Assembly: GCF_003594915.1 (NCBI RefSeq)
Contig: NZ_QZCS01000001.1
Location: 558,001 to 622,000, forward strand
Length of the DNA: 64,000 nt
Origin: Enterobacter chuandaensis
GTDB lineage: Bacteria; Pseudomonadota; Gammaproteobacteria; Enterobacterales; Enterobacteriaceae
Direction of reading: 5' to 3'
A program made the translations under genes and the position numbers. The notes under the pieces are model-generated. The model made no database searches. It worked only from the letters and a program-made list of their open reading frames with translations, and was not told the DNA's origin. How positions within the stretch are numbered: the first letter of the stretch is position 1; every line of letters starts with the position of its first letter. Below are positions 13,692-23,456 of this stretch, piece by piece.

Positions 13692-14821
13692 TTATATTTC
13701 CCTGCGATCATGGCGGTATAAGGTGCAGAGGTCGAAACCGGCTGTAAGGTGAAATCAAAATATTCACCGGCCTGGTTTACAAACGTCTGCAACGCGGATT
13801 GGTTTTGTGAACTGGCGCTCAGCGTCAGCGTGTTTTGTTGAGCATCGTATTCGAGGAGAGTGATCTCCAGCGCGGGCACGGCCTGCCTGGCTTTTTCCAG
13901 GTCTTCCAGCTGCAGAAATACCCCTTTGCTCTGCTTTTTCATATTTTGACCAAAGTGATATTTGATATTGGTCTGCTGACGCATGCTGGGGAAATGGTGC
14001 TGGTAAACCTGAAGGATCTCCTGCTGAAGCTGATTTTCCTGCTGCACCAGCATCCAGGCCATGGCGACGCGCGGCCCAAGCAACAGCCCGAAGGCCAGCA
14101 CGCCCGCTGCGGCGAGCGCCGCTTTAACGCCTTTCGAGGCTTTACCGTTACCCGCTTTAGGGCTGAATTCACCGTGCAGGAGCGTGAGGCGACAGGCCTG
14201 CCACTGCGGCTGGATCAGCACCAGCGGATGCTGCCAGGGTTGAACGATGTCGACAGCCACACCGGCAGGCGCTTCGCCATAACAACACACTTCGCCCTCT
14301 CCGGCCTTCTGCATCAGCAGCGGCAGCAGGCTCGCCTCCATTTCACTGGCGACATGCAGTGATAAACGCAGCCAGTAGCTGTCGTCCAGGGCGACAAGGG
14401 TACTGCCGCCTGCCGTTACGGGCAGCAGCCAGGCATCCGGCAGCGCCTGGATCACCTTCAGCCCCGCCTCCTGACAGCGGCTCAACCACCCGCGCAGCAG
14501 ATCGGCGTCTATCGCCACCGCATCCACCTCGGCGCCTTTTTTGTTGAGCACCGTCCAGTGGAGATTATCCACGTCGCCAATCAGCGTCTCTTCCGCCATC
14601 CACGAGAATGCCGTCGCCTGAGAGGCGACTTTCTTCGGCAGCGTAAAATGGCGGAAGATCATGCTGCTGGCGGGCAACAGCAGACACACACGGGCCGCCA
14701 GTGGATGTTCCGCCAGCGCGCCCAGGCTCTCAAGCATCTCAACCTGCTGGCTGCCGGAGACACACCACATTATTTTCCCGCCCTCGCGGTTATCGGGACG
14801 AACAAAAAGTACCTGTTTCAT
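13688..14821 (-). CDS. gspL: Type II secretion inner-membrane protein GspL
   Basis: A 377-residue platform protein. It has an actin-like cytoplasmic domain (about 1-230) that recruits GspE, one membrane segment (about 238-257, AALAAAGVLAFGLLLG region) and a periplasmic ferredoxin-like domain. The start ATG 14821 follows gspK by 15 bp. Sequence conservation in this family is low; the assignment rests on position, length and topology. Confidence 0.9.
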   Translation of the reverse strand: MKQVLFVRPDNREGGKIMWCVSGSQQVEMLESLGALAEHPLAARVCLLLPASSMIFRHFTLPKKVASQATAFSWMAEETLIGDVDNLHWTVLNKKGAEVDAVAIDADLLRGWLSRCQEAGLKVIQALPDAWLLPVTAGGSTLVALDDSYWLRLSLHVASEMEASLLPLLMQKAGEGEVCCYGEAPAGVAVDIVQPWQHPLVLIQPQWQACRLTLLHGEFSPKAGNGKASKGVKAALAAAGVLAFGLLLGPRVAMAWMLVQQENQLQQEILQVYQHHFPSMRQQTNIKYHFGQNMKKQSKGVFLQLEDLEKARQAVPALEITLLEYDAQQNTLTLSASSQNQSALQTFVNQAGEYFDFTLQPVSTSAPYTAMIAGKYK

Positions 14822-14836
14822 AGCGATCTACTTTTC

Positions 14837-15847
14837 TTATTCAATCATTCGGTAACGACGTTGCCACGTCACGATCTCACCGGCTTCGTTATTGACCTGA
14901 AGCTGGCTAACCACGCGAAGCGTTAATTCATCGGTATTGCCGGTATAGTTCACGCGGAAATACCGGCTGCTGGTGGAGAGAAGCTCAGCCACCTGCGGGA
15001 GATCGTCCTTCAACTGCGGGAAGGTCTGCTCCAGCGCCTTGCTGAAGGTTTCCATATTTTCCCATCCGGTTTCAGGACGCGAATCAATCAGACGAAGGGC
15101 ATCATCTTCGGTTATTTTTCCGGGGAACAGGGCGGCCAGTAAGGCGGCCTGCTCCGGTTTCAGGGTGTTCACATCGACCTTGCTGGCGGAGTCCGGCAGC
15201 GCGCAAAGCAGCTTGCTCACCTTCGGGTAGGCCGCTGCCGGGAACGCAGGCAGCTGCTTGATCTCGGCTATCGCGCGCATCATCTGGTTCGCGGGCTGAC
15301 GGGCGGGCATGACGCCGGCCCAGGCATCCGTCTCTGTCCCCTCTTTAGCCGTCGTTGTGTCGCCGTCGAGATAATCCACCAGCTGTTGATAGACCTCTTC
15401 CGCCGTGGTGTGGCTGAGGCCGCTTTCCGTCAGGATCTGCTCGACAATCTGCTCGTTACGCGGTTTTTCCGGCACGGCAGGCGCGTTTTGCCCCTGCGTC
15501 ACTTTTTCAGCGGCCAGCAGATTATTGACGTTAAAACAGTCCTGCGCGTCTTCAACCTGGCTGACCACCGTGTAATCTTCGCCCCGCGTCTCCAGCGGCT
15601 GGTGCCAGTCGCCTTCAGGATCCAGGGGCTTGCTTTCGCCGCTGGCATCGGTCTGCAGGCGGTCTTTCACCACCTTCTCCTGAGCCAGCATCGCCCAGCG
15701 CAGCTGTTGCTGACTGACCTGATAATGGGTCTTCTGCAGGTTGCGGCAGAACTGCTGGCTGATTTTGGCGGCCAGCGCCGACATCATCACCAGCAGGATC
15801 AGCACCACCAGCAGCGCCACCCCTTTCTGTTTATGTAATGCACTCAT
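14837..15847 (-). CDS. gspK: Minor pseudopilin GspK
   Basis: The large minor pseudopilin (336 residues) thought to cap the pseudopilus tip with GspI and GspJ. The prepilin site is HKQKG-VALLVVLILLV. As is normal for GspK, the Glu at mature position 5 is absent. A T2SSK domain follows, with the calcium-site-like region rich in Asp and Gly. It overlaps gspJ by 4 bp. Confidence 0.93.
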   Translation of the reverse strand: MSALHKQKGVALLVVLILLVMMSALAAKISQQFCRNLQKTHYQVSQQQLRWAMLAQEKVVKDRLQTDASGESKPLDPEGDWHQPLETRGEDYTVVSQVEDAQDCFNVNNLLAAEKVTQGQNAPAVPEKPRNEQIVEQILTESGLSHTTAEEVYQQLVDYLDGDTTTAKEGTETDAWAGVMPARQPANQMMRAIAEIKQLPAFPAAAYPKVSKLLCALPDSASKVDVNTLKPEQAALLAALFPGKITEDDALRLIDSRPETGWENMETFSKALEQTFPQLKDDLPQVAELLSTSSRYFRVNYTGNTDELTLRVVSQLQVNNEAGEIVTWQRRYRMIE

Positions 15848-16479
15848 GATTTTGCTTCCGGTGGCGATGGCGGTGCTGGCGCGGTCTCCGGCGCGGCGGC
15901 GGGCGCTGGTGCAGCCGCTTCAGGCATATCACCCGGGGTCGTGAAGACCCAGCGCCAGGTGTCGCCGTTTTCCATGGTCAGCGTCAGTTCCACGCCCTCC
16001 GGCAGATGCCCCGCGTCACTCCAGCTTTTCTGCCAGCCCTGACGGTAAAAACGCCATTGCAGGGATTTCACCTCGTCGACAATCGGCACTTCATCGGGTT
16101 TAACGTCCACCGGGCTGTCTATCACCGGCCAGATGTCGCGATACAAGCGCCCCTCTTCCAGCCGCCAGCGCACGCGCTCCAGCTGGACCGTTCCGCTCAC
16201 CCCGTTCAGGGTGGTCAGTTCAAGGGTGTCGCCCTCCTGACGAAACAGCTCCGGCTCGTTGCGCGGGGCGCGGGCCTGAAGCTGGAAAAAATCGCGCTCC
16301 ATCAGGCTCCAGGCGCGCTGAAGCTGGTTGAGCTTTGCAGCGCTGGCATCGGTGGCCGAGCTGGTACGCATCGCGCCGTCCAGAATTTGCCAGGCCAGGG
16401 TGCTGATCACCGCGAAGATGGTCAGCGCAATCATGATCTCCAGCAGGGTAAAGCCGCGCTGGCGTCGCGTTTTTTTCAC
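15844..16479 (-). CDS. gspJ: Minor pseudopilin GspJ
   Basis: A 211-residue minor pseudopilin. The prepilin peptidase site is RRQRG-FTLLEIMIALTIF with Glu5 present, followed by a globular domain starting with the conserved region DGAMRTSSATD. The C-terminal 30 residues are a Pro/Ala-rich tail (repeats of AAPAPA type), unusual but plausible as a flexible extension. It overlaps its neighbours by 4 bp on each side. Confidence 0.93.
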   Translation of the reverse strand: MKKTRRQRGFTLLEIMIALTIFAVISTLAWQILDGAMRTSSATDASAAKLNQLQRAWSLMERDFFQLQARAPRNEPELFRQEGDTLELTTLNGVSGTVQLERVRWRLEEGRLYRDIWPVIDSPVDVKPDEVPIVDEVKSLQWRFYRQGWQKSWSDAGHLPEGVELTLTMENGDTWRWVFTTPGDMPEAAAPAPAAAPETAPAPPSPPEAKS

Positions 16480-16856
16480 TTGTCCTCTCCCGGCGGAATG
16501 ATGTGCAGCGAAATAACCGGCTGGCTGTCGTCGCCTTCGGCGTAAACGCGGATCGCGTTCGCCCAGACGCCGTCGGCGGTTTTTATCCGCTGCTTGCGCC
16601 AGGCCCAGCTGCGTCCGCCCATGATTTCCGCGCCCTGCTGTTCAGCATCCGGGAAGTCAGTTTTCGTGAGCTGCGCTTCCGCCAGCTGGTTTTCCGCCAC
16701 CCAGCTGGCCTGGAGCGTGTCGGCCAGACCGTGGGTAAAGCGCACGTTCAGGGAGACCGAGTTCATCAGCGCCAGCGCGGCGGTGGAGAAGATCACCAGG
16801 GCGACCATCACCTCCAGCAGCGTCATCCCCTTTTGCTTTTTGTTGCCGTTAGCCAT
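16476..16856 (-). CDS. gspI: Minor pseudopilin GspI
   Basis: A 126-residue minor pseudopilin with the prepilin site KKQKG-MTLLEVMVALVIF, then a short globular domain (WVAENQLAEAQL). It forms the tip complex with GspJ and GspK. It overlaps gspH by 8 bp and gspJ by 4 bp. Confidence 0.93.
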   Translation of the reverse strand: MANGNKKQKGMTLLEVMVALVIFSTAALALMNSVSLNVRFTHGLADTLQASWVAENQLAEAQLTKTDFPDAEQQGAEIMGGRSWAWRKQRIKTADGVWANAIRVYAEGDDSQPVISLHIIPPGEDK

Positions 16857-17334
16857 CGTTTTCTACCGATACCGGGGCCGCCCCTTGCGACACCACGCGG
16901 AAATGGTGCTGTTTGTCGTAGCTTTGCAGCGTCAGCGTGAAGCGGCTGATTTCACCGTCCGGTAAAAAGATCACCTGCGGCTCGGACGCCACCGTGGCGG
17001 CCAGACGCTGCGGCGAGAGCGAAACGTGCATCTCCTCCGGGAAATCACCTTTGGTGGTAATCCGGCCCGCGGATAACGGCACCCAGTGACGTTCACCGTT
17101 TTTATCGTCGATTGTCACCAGCTGATAGTTGTCCGTGGTTATCACCAGCCCGACAATATTTCCGTCCATCACCGCGCGGTCTGAACCATAATCAACGAGG
17201 GCTTTCAATTGCTGGCCAAATATATCCGCACCGCTGCGCGAAGGTATTGTTGACACCACCATCATGGCGCAGCTGGCAAATATCACCAGCGCCAGAATAA
17301 TTTCCAGCAACGTAAAGCCGCGTTGTTTTTTCAT
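16849..17334 (-). CDS. gspH: Minor pseudopilin GspH
   Basis: A 161-residue minor pseudopilin with prepilin site KKQRG-FTLLEIILALVIF and a beta-rich C-terminal domain. It joins the tip complex to the GspG shaft. It is directly linked to gspG (the terminal base of one is the first of the other). Confidence 0.92.
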   Translation of the reverse strand: MKKQRGFTLLEIILALVIFASCAMMVVSTIPSRSGADIFGQQLKALVDYGSDRAVMDGNIVGLVITTDNYQLVTIDDKNGERHWVPLSAGRITTKGDFPEEMHVSLSPQRLAATVASEPQVIFLPDGEISRFTLTLQSYDKQHHFRVVSQGAAPVSVENDG

Positions 17335-17783
17335 TATTTCTCTTTCTTATCCAGAGACCAGTTTGTAATATCATCGGCGGTATTGGCCTCACCGTCCGGA
17401 CCGGCTGAGAAAACGTCAACCGCGCCGTGTTCGCCAGGGCTCACCAGAATATAATCACCGCCCCACGGATCCTGTGGCAGGCGACGGATATAGCCGCCCG
17501 CGCGGTAACCGTTCGGGATAGGTGCGATTTCAGGTTTGGTCACCAGCGCCTGCAAACCCTGCTCGGTAGTCGGGTAGCGGTGGTTATCCAGCTTATACAT
17601 ATCCAGCGAGCCTTCGAGCGCGACAATATCGCTGGTCGCTTTTTGTTCGTCTGCTTTCTCTTTATTACCCATTAAGTTTGGTACCACCATGCTCGCCAGA
17701 ACGCCGAGAATAACGATAACCACCATTAATTCGAGCAAAGTAAAGCCCGCCTGGCGAGCCAGGTTTTTACGTTTTAAAGCCAT
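17334..17783 (-). CDS. gspG: Major pseudopilin GspG
   Basis: The shaft subunit of the pseudopilus, 149 residues. It has the prepilin site ARQAG-FTLLELMVVIVILG with Glu5, then the conserved GspG globular domain (NHRYPTTEQGLQALV, LPQDPWGGDY, and an Asp-rich calcium loop GPDGEANTADDITNW). Cleaved by GspO and assembled by GspE/F/L/M. Confidence 0.96.
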   Translation of the reverse strand: MALKRKNLARQAGFTLLELMVVIVILGVLASMVVPNLMGNKEKADEQKATSDIVALEGSLDMYKLDNHRYPTTEQGLQALVTKPEIAPIPNGYRAGGYIRRLPQDPWGGDYILVSPGEHGAVDVFSAGPDGEANTADDITNWSLDKKEK

Positions 17784-17786
17784 GAT

Positions 17787-18995
17787 TTAACCTACCATAT
17801 TATTAAGTTGCAGAAGCGGTTGTAATATTGACAGTACGATGAATAAAACAATCGTTGCCATGGATACCACCAGCGCCGGTTCAAATACCGACAGCGTTAA
17901 TGTAATTCGATGCTGTAATGCCGATTCCTGGTTTTCCGCCGCGCGGTCCATTAAATTACCTAATTCCCCGCTCTCTTCGCCGGAGGCGATCATATACAGC
18001 ATGGTCGGCGGGAATAATTTCGCCTGTTCCAGCGCCGCATACAGGGATGCCCCCTGACGCACGGTATCGGCGGCCTGCTCCAGCACCTGCCGGGCATAGA
18101 GGTTTTCGATACCGTCCATTGCGATGTACATCCCCTCCAGCAGCGGCACGCTGCTGGCCTGCAGAATGCTCAGGGTGCGGATGTAGCGGGCGCTGTTGAT
18201 GGCGCACACCAGCTTTTTAATCGGCGAACCGTTCACCAGCCAGCTGTTCCAGCGAAAACGGTTTTTGGCATTCCTGAGCCAGGTTTTAAAGCCGATAAAG
18301 CCGCCGCCCAGGATGCCCACAATATAAATGCCGTACGCCTGCAGGAAATCGCTCACCGCAATCAGCGTGCGGGTGGTGATCGGCAGTTGCTGTTTCATAT
18401 GGGTGAACTGCTCAATGACCTGCGGCACGACTGCCACCAGCAGGATGCTGATCACCTCGATGGCCACCACCGTCAGGGTGATCGGGTAGACCATCGCCTG
18501 CGTCAGCTTGCTTTTCATCTTCTGGCGCTGCTCGTTGTACTCCGCCAGCTTCTCCAGCACGTCGCCCAGGTGGCCGGTCTTTTCACCGGCCATCACCAGG
18601 GTGCAGTAGAGCTTGTCGAAGGTGCGCGGGAACTGGCTAAACGCGTCGAACAGCGTGTGCCCCTCCACCACCTTCTCGCGAATTTCCACCACCATTGCCG
18701 CCAGCTTTTTGTCTTCCGTCTGCTTCGAGATCGCCTTCAGCGCGCTCTCCAGCGGCAGCGCGGCGTTCACCAGCGTGGAGAGCTGACGGGTAAACATCGA
18801 CAGCACCGGCGTGGAGAGCTTAGCCCCGGTTTTGGCTTTCCCGGATGCCGCCGCCTCGCGGGTTTCGGTGATGCTGACGAGCATCAGCTTTTGTTCGCGC
18901 AACATCTGGCGAACCTGCTTTTGCCCCTCGGCCTGCAGCGTGCCGCGCTGGGTTTTGCCTGCGACATCCGTCGCCGTCCACGCGTAGAAGGCCAT
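17787..18995 (-). CDS. gspF: Type II secretion inner-membrane platform protein GspF
   Basis: Polytopic inner-membrane protein of 402 residues with two homologous T2SSF domains (about 70-195 and 270-395) and membrane helices near 170, 220 and 375. It has the family motif MxxGExxGxLgxxLxxLAEY (AGEKTGHLGDVLEKLAEYNE). It converts GspE ATP hydrolysis into pseudopilus extension. It shares one base with gspE. Confidence 0.95.
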   Translation of the reverse strand: MAFYAWTATDVAGKTQRGTLQAEGQKQVRQMLREQKLMLVSITETREAAASGKAKTGAKLSTPVLSMFTRQLSTLVNAALPLESALKAISKQTEDKKLAAMVVEIREKVVEGHTLFDAFSQFPRTFDKLYCTLVMAGEKTGHLGDVLEKLAEYNEQRQKMKSKLTQAMVYPITLTVVAIEVISILLVAVVPQVIEQFTHMKQQLPITTRTLIAVSDFLQAYGIYIVGILGGGFIGFKTWLRNAKNRFRWNSWLVNGSPIKKLVCAINSARYIRTLSILQASSVPLLEGMYIAMDGIENLYARQVLEQAADTVRQGASLYAALEQAKLFPPTMLYMIASGEESGELGNLMDRAAENQESALQHRITLTLSVFEPALVVSMATIVLFIVLSILQPLLQLNNMVG

Positions 18996-20473
18996 TACGC
19001 ATCTCCCCCACGTTCGGCGGTCACGCGCATCACCTCTTCCAGCGAGGTCACGCCGCTAATCACCTTCAGCAACCCGTTTTCACGCAGGCTGTAGGCCTGC
19101 TTAAAGAGCTGCGTTTCGATGGATATTTCGTCTTTATCTTCATGAATGGCGCGGCGCATGGTGCTGTCCACCACCAGGAATTCATGAATACCGGCACGGC
19201 CCTGATAGCCGCTCTGGCGGCAGTGCTCACACCCCACCGCGCGGTAAATCGCTTTTGGCGGCGCGTCCATAAAGCTGAACAGCGCTTTTTCATTGGCGTC
19301 CAGCGGACTGGTGGTCCGGCAGTGCGTACACAGCCGACGCACCAGACGCTGGGCAATGACACCGAGTAACGATGAACCGATTAAAAAAGACTCCAGCCCC
19401 ATGTCCCGCAGACGGGTTATCGCCCCTGCGGCACTGTTGGTGTGCAGCGTAGACATGACCAGGTGACCGGTAAGCGACGCCTGTACCGCAATTTGTGCGG
19501 TTTCGCCGTCACGAATTTCCCCGATCATCACCACGTCCGGGTCCTGACGCAGAATGGCGCGCAGCCCGCGGGCAAAGGTCATGTCCACGCGCGGGTTAAC
19601 CTGCGTCTGTCCCACCCCTTCCAGCTCGTATTCAATCGGGTCTTCAACGGTCAGAATGTTGCGCTCGTGGCCGTTCAGCGCCGAAAGAATGGCGTACAGG
19701 GTGGTACTTTTACCGGAACCTGTCGGCCCGGTGACCAGGATAATGCCATGCGGGCGGTCGATCAGCCCTTTTAACTTCTCCAGCTCTTCATCGATCAGCC
19801 CGAGCTTGTTGATGTCGGGCTTCAGGTTACTTTTGTCGAGCAGACGCATCACCACGCGCTCGCCGTACTGGGACGGAATGGTCGAGACGCGGACGTCGAT
19901 CGCCTTGCGGCCAATGCGCAGGGAGATACGGCCATCCTGCGGCAGTCGTTTCTCGGCGATGTCCAGCTTCGACATAACCTTAATACGTGACACCAGCAGC
20001 GGCGCGAGCTTACGCGCCGGCTGCAGCACCGGGCGCAGCACGCCGTCGACGCGGAAGCGAATGCTCAGCGTGCGCTCGAAGGTTTCGATATGAATATCCG
20101 ACGCGCCGTCCTTCACCGCCTCACCGAGAATGGCGTTGATCAGGCGGATCACCGGCGAGTTTTCGTCGTTATCGAGCAGATCTTCGTTATCCGGGATCTC
20201 CTCGGTTAACGCCATCAGGTCGATGTCCGCATCCATATCATCCACCAGCTGCTGCGACACGCCGCTGCTCTGCTGCCAGATTTTAGCCAGCATCTCGTCA
20301 AAGGCTTCCGGCGTCAGGGTGACCGGGACGAACGCGCGTCCCAGCACCCGGCGCACTTCCAGCAGTGCAAACGCCGGGGTGTCATCACGGATATAGACGT
20401 CATTGTTGTAGAACAGAACGCCGTTATCTTTTGCGTAGCTGCTGCTGCACAGCGTTTTACTCAGTTCGTCCAC
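18995..20473 (-). CDS. gspE: Type II secretion ATPase GspE
   Basis: Cytoplasmic secretion ATPase of 492 residues. An N1E domain is followed by the ATPase core with Walker [10 protein letters not shown], the Asp box ([13 protein letters not shown]), Walker B ([16 protein letters not shown]), the His box ([15 protein letters not shown]) and the GspE zinc module with two CxxC pairs (CTHC and CEHC). All catalytic elements are present, so the motor looks functional, unlike the GspA in this locus. Confidence 0.96.
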   Translation of the reverse strand: MDELSKTLCSSSYAKDNGVLFYNNDVYIRDDTPAFALLEVRRVLGRAFVPVTLTPEAFDEMLAKIWQQSSGVSQQLVDDMDADIDLMALTEEIPDNEDLLDNDENSPVIRLINAILGEAVKDGASDIHIETFERTLSIRFRVDGVLRPVLQPARKLAPLLVSRIKVMSKLDIAEKRLPQDGRISLRIGRKAIDVRVSTIPSQYGERVVMRLLDKSNLKPDINKLGLIDEELEKLKGLIDRPHGIILVTGPTGSGKSTTLYAILSALNGHERNILTVEDPIEYELEGVGQTQVNPRVDMTFARGLRAILRQDPDVVMIGEIRDGETAQIAVQASLTGHLVMSTLHTNSAAGAITRLRDMGLESFLIGSSLLGVIAQRLVRRLCTHCRTTSPLDANEKALFSFMDAPPKAIYRAVGCEHCRQSGYQGRAGIHEFLVVDSTMRRAIHEDKDEISIETQLFKQAYSLRENGLLKVISGVTSLEEVMRVTAERGGDA

Positions 20474-20488
20474 GTTATCCCCTCCGCC

Positions 20489-22411
20489 TTAGTGTTTGAA
20501 CGGATTACGCGATGCGCTGGCGCTGGTTTTCACCGGTGCGGCGGCATCGACGGGAAACGCGGGCAGAATGGCGTTATCCGCGGGTTCAATAATGCCGAGC
20601 TTTTTCTCCTCCACGCGCTGCTGCTGGCGGGCGCGGATCTGGTCATATTTCTCTTTCGACGCCGCGCTGTAATTGTCGTCGTCGCGCAGGACGGTGGTAT
20701 GGATAAACACCATCAGGTTGCGTTTCGACGTATCCTGCGAGGTGTAGCGGAACAGCTGTCCCACCAGCGGGATATCACCCAGCAGCGGCACTTTGGAAAC
20801 CGACTGCTTGGTCACGTTCTCCATCAGACCGCCAAGCACCACCGTCTGGCCGCTGTGCACCATCACTTCGTTATTGATGGTGCGGGTGTTGAAGGTTGGG
20901 CCGAGGCTGGCATCTTCCGTCGCGCTGTTGTCGACGCTGGAGACTTCCTGCTCAATTTTCAGGTGGATCATGTCGCCGTCGTTGATTTGCGGCACAATTT
21001 TCAGCTTGGTACCCACGGTCTTGCGCTCAACGGAGTTAAAGACGTTGTCGCCGCTGGTGGTCTGCGAACCGGAAAGCACCGGCACGTCCTGACCCACGTT
21101 AAACGACGCTTCTTTGTTATCCAGCGTGACCACGCTTGGCGTGGAGAGAATGTCGTTTTTACCGTCGGTAGAGAGGGCGGTCATCAGGGCGCCAAAATCG
21201 CCGTTAAAGAAGCCGGTCGCCAGGCCGGTGAAGCTCGCCCCTTTCATGGTGCCGTTTTTGATCTGGCTTATCGGCAGGCCGGTTGAGCCAAACTGCACGC
21301 CGCCGTGCTTGCTGGTCCACTGCACGCCGAGATCCAGGCCGTTGCCGTCCTGCACTTCCGCAATGATCGCTTCCACCAGCACCTGCGGACGACGAATATC
21401 CAGCTTGTCGATCACCTTCTCAAGGGAGTTCATCACGTTAGGCTGCGCGGTGATTACCAGTGAGTTAGTTGATTCGTCGGCGGTAATATTCAGATCCTTC
21501 GAGGCACTCGCAGTTTTCGCTTTTGCGGTGCCCGGCTTGTCTTTCAGCTGCTCGCCAATCCCGGTGAGGACCGGAACCACTTTGGTGGCGCTGGCATATT
21601 TGAGATAGAAGACGCGGGTATTCCCCTCGTTATTCTGCTCGCGATCCAGCTGATGAATAAGGGAACGGGTACGCGCGCGCGCATCTTCCGGGCCGCTGAT
21701 CACCAGGCTGTTGGTTTCGTCATCGGCCACCACTTTGGTGGCCAGCTGCGGCGCGTTCTGCCCTTTCTGCTCCTCGTTGCTGAGGTTGTTCAGCATGTCG
21801 GAAAGCTCTTTGGCAGAGGCAAAGCGCAGCGGAACGATCTCGCGGCGCTGGATGCCGTTGTTATCAACGCGCTGAACCAGATCCACCAGGCGGTTTACCA
21901 CCGACGCTTTGCCGGTTAACAGCAGCACGTTGGACGGCTCGAAATGCACCACGTTACCGATACCGGTGGCATCGTTAAGCTGGCGCAGCAGCGGAGCCAG
22001 TTCGCGCACCGGCACATTTTCCATGCGCACGACGCGGGTGATGATCTCATCGCCTTTGCCTGGGTTTTTGCTGTCGGCCAGCGGCGCACCCGCGGTGCGG
22101 GCTACGCTTGAGCGCACCACTTTCACCATACCGTTGTCCATCGGGATGACCGACAGACCGTACAGATCCAGCACGCTCAGGAAGAACTGGTAATACTCAT
22201 CTTCCGTCAGCACGTTGTACGTTCTGACCGAGACGGTTCCCTGGACGGACGGATCGACCAGAATGGTTTTGTTGAGATTGCGGCCTACCGTATCGATAAA
22301 CTCGCGGATATCGGTATTTTTAAAGCTCGCGCTAAAGTTGGCTGCAAGCAGCGAACTGGAATATAACGACAATGCGGTCAGCGCCACGCACGCCCAAGGA
22401 AATTTCTTCAT
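20489..22411 (-). CDS. gspD: Type II secretin GspD
   Basis: Outer-membrane secretin of 640 residues, forming the export channel. It has a signal peptide (about 1-23), N0 domain (FKNTDIREFIDTVGRNLNKTIL), three N1-N3 KH-like domains and the secretin beta-barrel domain with the conserved VPLLGDIPLVGQLFR segment. The C-terminus is short and basic (RNPFKH). No GspS/AspS pilotin gene is visible in the window, so the pilotin, if used, is elsewhere. Confidence 0.96.
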   Translation of the reverse strand: MKKFPWACVALTALSLYSSSLLAANFSASFKNTDIREFIDTVGRNLNKTILVDPSVQGTVSVRTYNVLTEDEYYQFFLSVLDLYGLSVIPMDNGMVKVVRSSVARTAGAPLADSKNPGKGDEIITRVVRMENVPVRELAPLLRQLNDATGIGNVVHFEPSNVLLLTGKASVVNRLVDLVQRVDNNGIQRREIVPLRFASAKELSDMLNNLSNEEQKGQNAPQLATKVVADDETNSLVISGPEDARARTRSLIHQLDREQNNEGNTRVFYLKYASATKVVPVLTGIGEQLKDKPGTAKAKTASASKDLNITADESTNSLVITAQPNVMNSLEKVIDKLDIRRPQVLVEAIIAEVQDGNGLDLGVQWTSKHGGVQFGSTGLPISQIKNGTMKGASFTGLATGFFNGDFGALMTALSTDGKNDILSTPSVVTLDNKEASFNVGQDVPVLSGSQTTSGDNVFNSVERKTVGTKLKIVPQINDGDMIHLKIEQEVSSVDNSATEDASLGPTFNTRTINNEVMVHSGQTVVLGGLMENVTKQSVSKVPLLGDIPLVGQLFRYTSQDTSKRNLMVFIHTTVLRDDDNYSAASKEKYDQIRARQQQRVEEKKLGIIEPADNAILPAFPVDAAAPVKTSASASRNPFKH

Positions 22412-22424
22412 GTCTGTACACTTG

Positions 22425-23198
22425 TTAATTGTTTAGAACATTAACCCGAATATTTTCAAGGTGAGCGTGACGTCGGACGACGACCTCCGCTTCTTTCATT
22501 TTCGACCAGTTGGCAATAATACTTTTTGCCTTTACTTCGTCGGTCATATCGACAGAGTTGACTTCTACTGCCACGTCGCCTTTTTGTAGCCCGGAATGGC
22601 TATAAAACGCGGAGGCATTCCTTGGATTGATGTTGTAGCCTTCCAGCTGGCCTTTTTCGATTAACGGTTTTAACACCAGATAATCATCCAGATGCACGCT
22701 TTCCGCGCCTGCATCTTTCGTCGATTTGGTTACCGGGCCGCTATCAACGCCGCCCTTAAAATAGTCAGGCTTATTTAATGCCAGTACCTGCGTAGCACCT
22801 TCGTAATTAACCACCACATTGTCTTTGTTAATTTCCTGAATAAAGGCATCGTTAAAGCCGGTCAGCGGCTCGCCTTCACGATAGCTTTTCTGCCCCCCCG
22901 GCGTTTTGATCACCGCGAAGGATAGCCAGGCGTCATCGCTGCGCACGATACCTTCGATCTCCGCGGCCAGCGGGGCTTTCGCCGCAGCCGGTAAGCTGTC
23001 CTGACGTGCCGCAGCCGTGAAAAGGGTGAATATCTTTTCTTCACGACGACTTTTCAGCGGCTGTTCATCAGATTTAGCCAACTTATTCGTAACTTTTTTA
23101 TAATCTTTAAACGTCAGATACCCTTGCTGGCCGCAAAAAATTAACAGCGCAAACATAATGCAAGGGGTTATCCACCGTGACAGAAATGAGAACCTCAT
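22425..23198 (-). CDS. gspC: Type II secretion inner-membrane protein GspC
   Basis: Bitopic inner-membrane protein of 257 residues that couples the platform to the secretin and helps in substrate choice. It has one membrane segment (about 9-28), the HR homology region (about 85-150) and a C-terminal PDZ-like domain (about 180-255; INPRNASAFYSHSGLQKGDVAVEVNSVDM). It is first in the leftward gspCDEFGHIJKLMO run and divergent from gspAB. Confidence 0.92.
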   Translation of the reverse strand: MRFSFLSRWITPCIMFALLIFCGQQGYLTFKDYKKVTNKLAKSDEQPLKSRREEKIFTLFTAAARQDSLPAAAKAPLAAEIEGIVRSDDAWLSFAVIKTPGGQKSYREGEPLTGFNDAFIQEINKDNVVVNYEGATQVLALNKPDYFKGGVDSGPVTKSTKDAGAESVHLDDYLVLKPLIEKGQLEGYNINPRNASAFYSHSGLQKGDVAVEVNSVDMTDEVKAKSIIANWSKMKEAEVVVRRHAHLENIRVNVLNN

Positions 23199-23386
23199 TT
23201 TTCATCTGGCCTTTAGCAAAGCGAAAATAAGCAGCGTCGTGCTGCGCCAATATGTGAGAAAATAGTAATGAGCTGCTGTAAATACGACCACTGACTTTGC
23301 CGCTAACTTTCATACAGAAAAATATTGACCGTATAAAATCCAGATGTTAGGCGATATCAGCAGGATATTTTTACCCTGTGCGCAAA

Positions 23387-23415
23387 TTGACCACCCTATA
23401 GCGTTGCTTTACTTT
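23387..23415 (+). promoter_or_regulatory. Candidate sigma-70 promoter of gspAB
   Basis: TTGACC (23387-23392), 17-bp spacer, TACTTT (23410-23415), about 40 bp before the gspA ATG. It lies in the 258-bp AT-rich region between gspC and gspA. In E. coli K-12 the equivalent region is silenced by H-NS; whether that holds here is unknown. Confidence 0.4.
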
Positions 23416-23456
23416 CTCGTCCTGTTGCTATTCCTAATCAGAGACGGTAAGTCGTT

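Noticed and set aside
14837-15847. Missing Glu at mature position 5 of GspK as a defect
   Set aside because: Absence of Glu5 is normal for GspK family members.
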